A DNA stretch of 8,222 nucleotides from Ktedonobacter sp. 13_1_20CM_4_53_11 (GTDB taxonomy: Bacteria; Chloroflexota; Ktedonobacteria; Ktedonobacterales; Ktedonobacteraceae). The position numbers and the translations under genes were made by a program. The notes under the pieces were generated by a model that did no database searches, had not been told where the DNA came from, and saw only the letters and a list, made by a program, of their open reading frames with translations. Below, one piece after another: positions 1 through 4,278 of the stretch (its first letter is position 1; every line of letters starts with the position of its first letter). The stretch spans positions 1-8,222 of the forward strand of contig MNIY01000176.1 in the NCBI GenBank assembly GCA_001919995.1, given 5' to 3'.

Positions 1-7
1 TGCCGCT

Positions 8-37
8 ATTCTACCACGAAACAGTTGCATAAGGCAA
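8..37 (-). promoter_or_regulatory. Putative promoter reading out of the left edge
   Basis: On the minus strand, TTGCCT (32-37) and TAGAAT (8-13) are separated by 18 nt, a fair match to a sigma-70 type promoter. The -35 lies inside the first unit of the phased GTTG/CAAC array (23-85), so the array is well placed to regulate a gene to the left of the window, which is not visible. The promoter call is inference from hexamer matches. Confidence 0.4.
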
Positions 38-85
38 CCATATGGTTGTATACTACAACCATGTAGTTGTGTCGCGCAACTATGT
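23..85. promoter_or_regulatory. Three-unit 21-bp operator array (GTTG-N7-CAAC)x3
   Basis: GTTG occurs at 24-27, 45-48 and 66-69, and CAAC at 35-38, 56-59 and 77-80. Each GTTG-N7-CAAC is an inverted repeat, and the three start exactly 21 bp apart. Successive half-sites alternate 11, 10, 11, 10 and 11 bp apart, so all of them face the same side of the helix. The middle unit is a near-complete palindrome (GGTTGTA-TAC-TACAACC, 44-60), and CAACCATATGGTTG (35-48) is another perfect palindrome between units. The spacing is typical of cooperative binding by a dimeric repressor. A MarR-like regulator would fit the half-site style, but the protein is not in the window. Confidence 0.6.
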
Positions 86-104
86 CGATCGGGTGCTCCG
101 ATCG
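86..104. repeat. Perfect inverted repeat CGATCGG-N5-CCGATCG
   Basis: A 7-bp perfect stem with the 5-nt loop GTGCT lies between the operator array and the IS left end. No T-run follows it, so it is not an obvious terminator. It could be a further protein-binding site or a remnant of the IS target. Confidence 0.4.
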
Positions 105-108
105 GAGA

Positions 109-125
109 TGGTGGATAAATCGACC
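109..125 (+). repeat. IS left terminal inverted repeat
   Basis: TGGTGGATAAATCGACC pairs with the reverse complement of 1743-1759. The first ten bases match perfectly. Confidence 0.7.
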
Positions 126-135
126 AGCCATCTCC

Positions 136-159
136 AAACCTCCTTCGGGCCGGTTTTTT
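136..159 (+). terminator. Rho-independent-like terminator near the IS left end
   Basis: AAACC (136-140) pairs with GGTTT (152-156), with an inner CC-TTCG-GG hairpin (142-149) capped by a UUCG-type tetraloop. The 3' side runs into six Ts (154-159). It faces right, so it would stop transcription entering the IS from the left and running antisense to the transposase gene. The interior bulge weakens the stem. Confidence 0.45.
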
Positions 160-282
160 ATCCTGAGACGGTTCAGACAGGTCTTCTCTTGCCAGAGTGA
201 GCCTCCGTCCGAGCTCTTCTGCTGGTTCCTTCACCCATCTCCCCGTGACATGAAACAGCACCCCATCTGGCTTCGATGCCTC

Positions 283-1647
283 TCAAGCAGAAACGGGCGG
301 CAAGGGGCACGAGAGGACCTCGCGCGCCGTCCATTTTCGATGGGTTCTGTCGGCGGCCATGGCTGGCGTCCGTTGTCGGTAGCGTTGCGCCAGACGTTTG
401 CCTCCTCGCTCACGAGGCTGCACGAGCCTCACCCGCAGCGATTCGTGAGGACGGACAAAATGGTAGTACGCCCGCCACCACTCCAGGTGAGCCAAGAGGT
501 GAGGAGATTGCTGGGCCGTGGCCCAGGTGCGGCGTGCCAGCGCTGAGACGCCATGACGCACCGTCAGATTCACCCGTTCGATAAACGCCGTGTTCAGCCG
601 TCCCGAGAAGCCTAACCCCTGCAAGACGACCTTGAGATCGCTTGGTGCCCCGAGGCGCATCACGTGCGAGACCCCAACCAACCTGCGCCGCTGATAGCTT
701 TTTTTCACCTGGCCATAGATCAGGCCCGGCGCCACCTGCCACTGCTTCACCTTCCGTCCTCGACGACCCACCTGGAGCCACTGACCGAAGTGAGCCGTCA
801 GCGCATAGAAGTAGAGGTTGAGCCCATCACTGGTGAAAAGCGGCAGACAGTCAGGGACCAGGCTCTCTCGCAGAACGTGGATGACCGTATGCGCCATGTG
901 CTGCGTGCGGGGACCCAGCTGGAGCACCGGCAGAATCTTGGTGCGGGGATCGATGACCAGCCACAGCCACAGAATCTGCTTGGCGCAGCGCAGCCGGGTG
1001 CGCAGCTCGTCCAACTGGAGGTGCGGGAGATGCAGATGGCAGAAGATGCGCTCGTGCAGGGTGTGCGCGTGCCCGCCTGCTCGAGTGAGCCATCTCGTCA
1101 TCGTGGCTTGTCGAAAGCCAAAGACCCGCTCTGCGGCGGAAAGGTCGAGCCCTTCGGCCAGAGCCGAGAGCACCACGGCGACCTGCTGCGAGGGCGTTTT
1201 CAGGCGATACAAGGGGGTGTTGCGTCGAGCGCTCAACGTGGTGCGGCACGCCTGACAGCGAAAGGTTTGGATCTGCTCGGCACGGCCATGCTTGCCATCG
1301 CCGACCAGCGCGTGGACTTGGGCATCGGTGATCCCGCAATACGGGCACTGCGGGTTGGGACAGGCGTAGCCCTGCGTGTCGATGCGTTTGGGAGCCCCTC
1401 GGCGACTTTTCACTTCACGCCAGGGACACACAGGTGCAGGCACTAGAGCCGACGGGGCAGGAGAGGCGAGACGACAGGCGGGGCAATCGTCTGGGCAGCG
1501 GGGCTTCAACAGACGGTGAAGCGTGCTACGCTGGGCTCCTCCTCGTGTGGAGCAAGGCTGAAAATGGAGCCAGCCATGACGCCACAACGGCGCCAGACAG
1601 AGAAGGAGGCAGACCACGAGCAGGAATACGTAGACATGAATGGGCAT
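283..1647 (-). CDS. IS1-like DDE transposase
   Basis: The 454-aa protein is inferred to cut and join the ends of its own IS. An N-terminal hydrophobic stretch (about residues 3-20, rich in V/L/C) is unusual for a transposase. It is followed by an InsA-like zinc-ribbon (Cys at about 96, 101, 104, 131 and 134) and a helix-turn-helix region around LSAAERVFGFRQATMTRWL. The DDE core shows Asp in LQLDELRT (about 213), Asp in FTSDGLN (about 274) and Glu in FIERVNLTVR (about 357), then WWRAYYHFVRPHESLR. This pattern matches the IS1 family of DDE transposases. I chose the ATG at 1647 because GAGG lies six bases upstream and a consensus-like promoter (1699-1727) overlaps the upstream alternative ATG at 1719. 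The frame is intact, so the element may still be active. Family assignment is confident; subgroup is not. Confidence 0.85.
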   Translation of the reverse strand: MPIHVYVFLLVVCLLLCLAPLWRHGWLHFQPCSTRGGAQRSTLHRLLKPRCPDDCPACRLASPAPSALVPAPVCPWREVKSRRGAPKRIDTQGYACPNPQCPYCGITDAQVHALVGDGKHGRAEQIQTFRCQACRTTLSARRNTPLYRLKTPSQQVAVVLSALAEGLDLSAAERVFGFRQATMTRWLTRAGGHAHTLHERIFCHLHLPHLQLDELRTRLRCAKQILWLWLVIDPRTKILPVLQLGPRTQHMAHTVIHVLRESLVPDCLPLFTSDGLNLYFYALTAHFGQWLQVGRRGRKVKQWQVAPGLIYGQVKKSYQRRRLVGVSHVMRLGAPSDLKVVLQGLGFSGRLNTAFIERVNLTVRHGVSALARRTWATAQQSPHLLAHLEWWRAYYHFVRPHESLRVRLVQPRERGGKRLAQRYRQRTPAMAADRTHRKWTAREVLSCPLPPVSA

Positions 1648-1683
1648 AACGATCCTCGCTGCTAAAAATGGGGAGAAGGGAGA

Positions 1684-1695
1684 ACTTCTCGAGAA
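1684..1695. promoter_or_regulatory. Perfect 12-bp palindrome at the transposase transcription start
   Basis: CTTCTCGAGAAG is a perfect palindrome beginning 4 nt downstream of the -10 of the transposase promoter. It therefore overlaps the expected transcription start and could be an operator or a leader hairpin. Its function is not shown. Confidence 0.4.
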
Positions 1696-1698
1696 GCA

Positions 1699-1727
1699 AG
1701 GATACGGCGATTCTCCCATGCTGTCAA
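1699..1727 (-). promoter_or_regulatory. Promoter of the IS transposase
   Basis: On the minus strand a perfect TTGACA (1722-1727) is followed after exactly 17 nt by TATCCT (1699-1704). The resulting transcript starts about 40-45 nt upstream of the ATG at 1647, which supports that start. Confidence 0.65.
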
Positions 1728-1742
1728 GCGAATGGGAGGGAA

Positions 1743-1759
1743 GGCTGAATTATCCACCA
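1743..1759 (-). repeat. IS right terminal inverted repeat
   Basis: Reads inward on the minus strand as TGGTGGATAATTCAGCC and mirrors 109-125. A similar TGGTGGTGG string lies about 30 bp further out (near 1785), so the exact terminus is uncertain. Confidence 0.65.
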
Positions 1760-1950
1760 CCAACAACGGCAGTACCCACCACCAGTGGATGGTACTCAAG
1801 CCATAAAATGAGACGCTCTTCAAGCTGACTACAGAATGGGAGCTTGACCGGGGCCGCTGCGCTGCCCATCTTGAAGCTAGGGACCCACCCTGAAATGGAG
1901 CGATTCGCAATCTTGAACAGATCAATGCCTTGTACTTCAGGTGCGACCAT
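1750..1950 (-). pseudogene. tnsA: TnsA-like endonuclease, 5' fragment
   Basis: This is the N-terminal part of a TnsA-type transposition endonuclease, the subunit that cuts the 5' ends of Tn7-like transposons. About 58 recognisable residues remain: VPSFKMG, then KLPFCSQLEERLILWLEYHP. This matches the family pattern in which the Glu of SxLE is the first catalytic residue. The catalytic Asp and the QxK motif are lost because the frame runs into the IS right end and stops at 1750. Similarity already fades after LVV, near 1785. The ATG at 1950 has GAGG six bases upstream. The gene starts about 210 bp inside a transposon end at 2158 and reads away from it. Tn7 has the same arrangement, with tnsA the first gene behind the right end. 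TnsA assignment rests on motif recognition, with moderate certainty. Confidence 0.6.
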
Positions 1951-2035
1951 GAGCAACCTCGTCTTACTTCAGGTGCATCTGTCTTCCGCATTCCAACTGT
2001 TGGTGAAGCTCTCGATGAGGAGCGCAAATTACATG

Positions 2036-2158
2036 TTCAGTGAAAAGTATACCTGATGAGAAGCGGTTTTTCCAGGCATCCAGGAGTCGAGTTTCACCCT
2101 TCAGTGAAAAATTCCATCCTTCAGTGAAAATTTGGTCAGCCCTTCGGTGAATTTACCA
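2036..2158 (-). mobile_element. Tn7-like transposon end A with TnsB-type boxes
   Basis: The terminus TGGTAAAT reads inward on the minus strand from 2158. TTCAGTGAA-type boxes lie at 2143-2153 (one substitution), 2120-2130, 2100-2110 and 2036-2046, spaced 23, 20 and 64 bp; 64 is about three box periods. All face the same way. Arrays of roughly 20-22-bp TnsB sites at the end next to tnsA are the hallmark of Tn7-like elements. The other end of this element is not in the window. Confidence 0.65.
2046..2051 (-). promoter_or_regulatory. Putative -10 of the tnsA remnant, touching a TnsB-type box
   Basis: TATACT on the minus strand directly abuts the innermost box (2036-2046) and lies about 95 bp upstream of the tnsA start. 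No good -35 is visible at 17 nt. In Tn7 the transposase bound to the right end represses tnsA; the placement here suggests the same autoregulation, as inference. Confidence 0.35.
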
Positions 2159-2208
2159 CTAATTCCGTCGAACATTCAGCCCAATTACCATCCGCCAGGC
2201 TCGTCAGT
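2159..2208 (-). pseudogene. Downstream piece of the small gene split by element B
   Basis: If the 2209-4060 element and one copy of TCAGT are removed, the reading frame starting at 4190 continues through here without a stop: ...LPVRL joins TSLADGNWAECSTEL. It then runs into transposon end A at 2158, so the gene has been hit twice. The product is not recognised. Confidence 0.45.
2204..2208. repeat. Target-site duplication TCAGT, left copy
   Basis: TCAGT directly abuts the left terminus (TGGTAAAT at 2209) and recurs at 4061-4065 directly after the right terminus. Five base pairs is the duplication length known for Tn7-like and Tn5053-like transposition. Confidence 0.75.
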
Positions 2209-2343
2209 TGGTAAATGCCCTGGAATGTGAGCGGGTTTTGCCCTCAAACGCGAGCATTTGCCCCGAATGTTGAGCACTGGGACATGCGTTCGCTGGACAA
2301 ACCGCTCCTCATCTGGCCTACTTCCCGTAGGAGTTGTAAATTG
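2209..2343 (+). repeat. Element B left inverted repeat (135 bp)
   Basis: Mirrors 3926-4060 over its full length. The outer 76 bp is nearly identical. The inner 59 bp has drifted except for a terminal TGTAAATTG block (2335-2343) that is perfectly kept on both sides. Confidence 0.8.
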
Positions 2344-2385
2344 CGTTCGCACATCGCAGACGGATTGACCATGAGAGCGCTTTAT

Positions 2386-2397
2386 CCCGATATCGGG
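2386..2397. repeat. Perfect palindrome CCCGATATCGGG
   Basis: A 12-bp perfect palindrome in the 2344-2432 stretch of element B. No gene could be recognised in this stretch. Confidence 0.3.
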
Positions 2398-2432
2398 GAA
2401 GCCCTGATGGGTATCCTCCAAGATGAAACGCC

Positions 2433-2487
2433 TGTAAATTTTGACATTCCGTGGGCGCAATTTCGCTCAATCCGTGGGCGCCATCGG
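2433..2487 (+). mobile_element. Truncated Tn7-like end E
   Basis: TGTAAAT at 2433 is followed by two copies of TCCGTGGGCGC at 2448-2458 and 2471-2481, exactly 23 bp apart. The first box starts 15 nt from the terminus, as in element D. A third box would fall at about 2491, but the terminus of element C begins at 2488, so E was cut by C. No matching opposite end was found in the window. Confidence 0.55.
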
Positions 2488-2645
2488 TGTAAATGAGATC
2501 ACTTTGTGTCGTAGTTGCATCATAACTTTGTGTCGTAAAATACCTGTTCTTGTTCTCTCTCGAAGCCGATGAGAAGCCAGAAGAGCCATTTGGATTACGG
2601 CATTGATTTATTACAAAACTACGACACAAAGCGATCTCATTTACA
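2488..2645. mobile_element. MITE-like element C (158 bp), TGTAAAT...ATTTACA
   Basis: The inverted repeats are about 29 bp with one mismatch (2488-2516 against 2617-2645), starting TGTAAATGAGATC and containing CTTTGTGTCGTAG. ACTTTGTGTCGTA recurs at 2525, 24 bp after its first copy at 2501, giving the subterminal box repeat seen in the other ends. It has no coding capacity. The flanks show no clear target duplication. It inserted next to, or into, end E within element B. Confidence 0.65.
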
Positions 2646-2742
2646 GCATGACCTCACGCATTCCTGACCGTAATCACGGTTACCCAGCAGCGGAGCCGCA
2701 TTACGGACGCGGACTGGGCCGCTCTCGCTGACCCGTTGCAAA

Positions 2743-3396
2743 TCAACGCGGCCTGTGCCTCGTTTCCGCTCGATGCGCGACTACTCTCAAGACCTCCCGA
2801 CGAATCGCACCGCTAAATGGGCGGATGACGAACCAGTACGCCGTGAAGGCCCGCATGGTCTCTGGGTCCATCGCGTGAATGCGGGTCTCGGTACTGAGCA
2901 GATTGCCCTTGGGGGTGGCTTCCAGGCGGAACTCCATCCCTACCTTTAGCCATCCCGTCCCAATCCAATCTCGCAAACCCGCCGCGTCCAGCACAGGCGG
3001 TGTCGATCCTCCCAGTAGGCGCCAAGCCTGACTGAGCCCTGCCGAGATAACAACATGGGGAGGCTCGGAGAACAGAACGGGAATGGGCGTGACATCGAGA
3101 AAGGTGCGCCCTGCCAAGCTGGGATGCTTGTGCCCGGTGAGTTTCGCAGGTAGAAGACGCAGGCTCTCGAGCACGAGCCCAAGAGGGAGCGCGGACATCG
3201 GCACCGTGTTCAGCTCGTCCCATATATCGGCGAGCGGGGCAGCGATGACACGGGAGTGACATAGGCGAAATTGCGGGTGAGGTACAACGTCATCGAGATT
3301 CAACGCCAACTTACTCCTGAACGAGCTTTTCGATGAGTCCCATCGGAAATCTGGACGGCCTTGGGATCCTTGGAGACTCTGAAGTTTGGTCTTCAT
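2743..3396 (-). CDS. SRPBCC-fold protein (START/Bet v1-like), transposon cargo
   Basis: The gene is intact and encodes 217 aa of the SRPBCC superfamily, a cup-shaped fold that binds hydrophobic ligands. I see the first strand motif HSRVIAAPLADIWDEL (about 47-62), then TFLDVTPIPVLFSEPPHVV (about 98-116), GMEFRLEATPKGNLLSTETR and the C-terminal YWFVIRPFSGAIRREVLR helix. These are features of actinobacterial/Chloroflexota SRPBCC proteins of unknown ligand. No signal peptide or membrane segment is evident, so it is probably cytosolic. The ATG at 3396 lies close behind a TGCTATAAT promoter but has only a weak AGAGAG ribosome site. A TTG at 3309 or 3303 behind AGGAG would give a shorter protein closer to the conserved domain. 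It is the only intact gene of element B. Ligand and role are unknown. Confidence 0.65.
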   Translation of the reverse strand: MKTKLQSLQGSQGRPDFRWDSSKSSFRSKLALNLDDVVPHPQFRLCHSRVIAAPLADIWDELNTVPMSALPLGLVLESLRLLPAKLTGHKHPSLAGRTFLDVTPIPVLFSEPPHVVISAGLSQAWRLLGGSTPPVLDAAGLRDWIGTGWLKVGMEFRLEATPKGNLLSTETRIHAMDPETMRAFTAYWFVIRPFSGAIRREVLRVVAHRAETRHRPR

Positions 3397-3412
3397 CGCT
3401 CTCTGTCATTGC

Positions 3413-3421
3413 ATTATAGCA
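3413..3421 (-). promoter_or_regulatory. Extended -10 promoter of the SRPBCC gene
   Basis: TGCTATAAT on the minus strand is a perfect extended -10 (TGnTATAAT). No TTGACA-like hexamer lies 16-18 nt upstream, as is usual for extended -10 promoters. The start point would leave a leader of only about 10 nt before the ATG at 3396. Confidence 0.55.
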
Positions 3422-3454
3422 GATCCGTGTCGTGCCTCCCTCCTCAACTGCAGA

Positions 3455-3586
3455 TGTAAATTTGCTCGCTTCATGGGAAGAAATTTGCCTATTTCATGGG
3501 CCACACGGCATGGCATTGCTACCCCAAAGAGACCGAACCTCCCGCGTAATGAGCGAAATTCCTCCCATGAAGCGAGCAAATTTACA
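3455..3586. mobile_element. MITE-like element D (132 bp), TGTAAAT...ATTTACA
   Basis: The inverted repeats run 3455-3481 against 3560-3586, with one mismatch in about 27. They start TGTAAATTTGCTCGC and contain TTCATGGG. TTCATGGG recurs 23 bp further in on the left (3470 and 3493), and a degenerate copy sits at the same distance on the right. It is non-coding. It lies directly before the first recognisable codons of the response regulator, so it marks the break in that gene. No clear target duplication is seen. Confidence 0.65.
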
Positions 3587-3902
3587 ATAGACCACGTCTA
3601 CGTGTCCTGGTCCTCCCCCTACCAGGTGCTCCATGTCTCTGATGGGTTTGCGGCCCTCAAAATGGTGCGGACGCTCATCTCCCAGCTCATCTTGCTCGAT
3701 TATCTGCTGCCCGACATGGATGGCCTGGAGTGCCTGGACAGGCTCTGAGAGAGCAAGGGGATGGGACAGACACCAGTCATTCTCATGAGTGCCGCACTTC
3801 CCCAAAGAGGTGCGAGCACGTGCTGATCTGATCTTCCTTGAGAAACCGTGCGAGATGGACACCTTACTTGACCTGATCAGACATGTTCTTGAAGAGAGCT
3901 AA
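3587..3902 (+). pseudogene. Response regulator receiver domain, broken
   Basis: This is the remains of a two-component receiver domain. In frame from 3587 it reads SPYQVLHVSDGFAALKMV, then ILLDYLLPDMDGLECLDRL, where the first Asp of DYLLPDMDG is the expected phosphoacceptor. A TGA at 3746-3748 interrupts what was probably an Arg codon. The same frame resumes with QTPVILMSAALP (the T/S switch region). A frameshift near 3813-3820 then moves the rest into another frame, where IFLEKPCEMDTLLDLI carries the conserved Lys-Pro and the gene ends in TAA (3900-3902). The N-terminal acidic pair is missing, since element D abuts the 5' end. No output domain follows, so it was probably a stand-alone receiver. 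It is clearly non-functional. Confidence 0.75.
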
Positions 3903-3925
3903 CGCGAGCCTCTCTTTCCCCCCTC

Positions 3926-4060
3926 CAATTTACAAGCCGTCGATGGAAGAAGCCAGATGGGGAGCGGTTTCTCTACGGAACGCGTGTCCCAGTGCTCAAC
4001 ATTCGGGGCAAATGCTAGCGTTTGAGGGCAAAACCCGCTCACATTCCAGGGCATTTACCA
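3926..4060 (-). repeat. Element B right inverted repeat (135 bp)
   Basis: Reverse complement of 2209-2343: one mismatch in the outer 76 bp and about 17 in the inner 59 bp. It begins 24 nt after the stop of the response-regulator pseudogene. Confidence 0.8.
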
Positions 4061-4065
4061 TCAGT
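4061..4065. repeat. Target-site duplication TCAGT, right copy
   Basis: Directly follows the ATTTACCA terminus at 4060 and matches 2204-2208. Confidence 0.75.
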
Positions 4066-4190
4066 CTCACCGGTAGCTCTTGTTGCCCGGCGGTGTATTC
4101 GGCAGGTCCCGTCGCCATAGCAATAGGGACTGCCTTGCGGCGCGTACCAGGAACCGAGCCATTTCCGCCGCGCTGATCTTCTCTTCTCAT
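4061..4190 (-). pseudogene. 5' part of an unrecognised small gene split by element B
   Basis: The gene starts at an ATG (4188-4190) with a near-ideal AGGAGG eight bases upstream, so a genuine translated start is likely. The first 43 codons read MRREDQRGG..., then AVPIAMATGPAEYTAGQQEL and PVRL, where the frame enters element B. With the element excised, the frame continues through 2159-2208 for 15 more codons until transposon end A. The product is not recognised; the N-terminus is basic and low in hydrophobic residues, with no signal peptide or membrane segment. It lies 88 bp downstream of the oxidoreductase stop on the same strand, so the two may once have formed an operon. Confidence 0.5.
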
Positions 4191-4208
4191 TGTCTGAAAC
4201 CTCCTCTA

Positions 4209-4237
4209 TTCAGGCATCGCACGAAAAAGTGCCTGAA
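4209..4237. promoter_or_regulatory. Inverted repeat TTCAGGCA-N13-TGCCTGAA between two minus-strand genes
   Basis: An 8-bp perfect inverted repeat sits 11 nt upstream of the ribosome site of the gene starting at 4190 and 41 nt beyond the oxidoreductase stop. An alternative stem GCAC-N6-GTGC (4219-4232) competes with it. No T-run follows on the minus strand, so an operator or leader structure is more likely than a terminator. Confidence 0.4.
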
Positions 4238-4278
4238 CCGATGTGAAGAAGCGGTCGTGATTTCAAGAGCGTGGAGCC

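Larger units (their letters stand above)
109..1759 (-). mobile_element. IS1-like insertion sequence, about 1.65 kb
   Basis: The element is bounded by imperfect inverted repeats. The left end reads inward TGGTGGATAA-ATCGACC (109-125) and the right end reads inward on the minus strand TGGTGGATAA-TTCAGCC (1759-1743), matching at 13 or more of 17 positions. It contains a single large gene, the DDE transposase on the minus strand, with its own promoter just inside the right end. No convincing target-site duplication is visible: 101-108 and 1760-1767 do not match. The two flanks also do not join into one gene, since the tnsA piece on the right has no continuation on the left. A deletion or recombination after insertion is therefore likely. 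Confidence 0.75.
2209..4060. mobile_element. Element B: 1,852-bp transposase-less cargo transposon
   Basis: Perfect 5-bp duplications (TCAGT) flank termini TGGTAAAT...ATTTACCA. The ends are inverted repeats of 135 bp aligned without gaps: 75 of 76 positions match in the outer part (2209-2284 against 3985-4060) and about 42 of 59 in the inner part (2285-2343 against 3926-3984). The outer part contains three tandem boxes built on TGCCC (2216, 2239 and 2259), spaced 23 and 20 bp, the same spacing as in end A. No transposase gene is present. The cargo is an intact SRPBCC-fold gene, a decayed response regulator and nested end relics. It would have to be moved in trans by a Tn7-like TnsABC machinery; this dependence is inference. 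Confidence 0.75.

Noticed and set aside
23..85. CRISPR-like short repeats
   Set aside because: The units are only 21 bp, each an inverted repeat with a variable centre and no unique spacers; operator geometry fits, CRISPR does not.
664..1446. 260-codon open frame on the plus strand
   Set aside because: It lies wholly antisense to the transposase gene, has no family features and no good ribosome site; a shadow of the GC-rich coding strand.
2215..2496. 93-codon plus-strand frame across the element B left repeat
   Set aside because: It runs through inverted repeats and the termini of ends E and C; no recognisable domain, so treated as chance reading.
2488..2645. Target-site duplication for elements C and D
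   Set aside because: No 4-8-bp match exists directly outside either element, so insertion by simple transposition cannot be shown for them.
2335..3934. An inner transposon bounded by TGTAAATTG and CAATTTACA
   Set aside because: The two blocks face each other, but the sequence inside them is unrelated on the two sides and no duplication flanks them; they are simply the inner edge of the 135-bp repeats.
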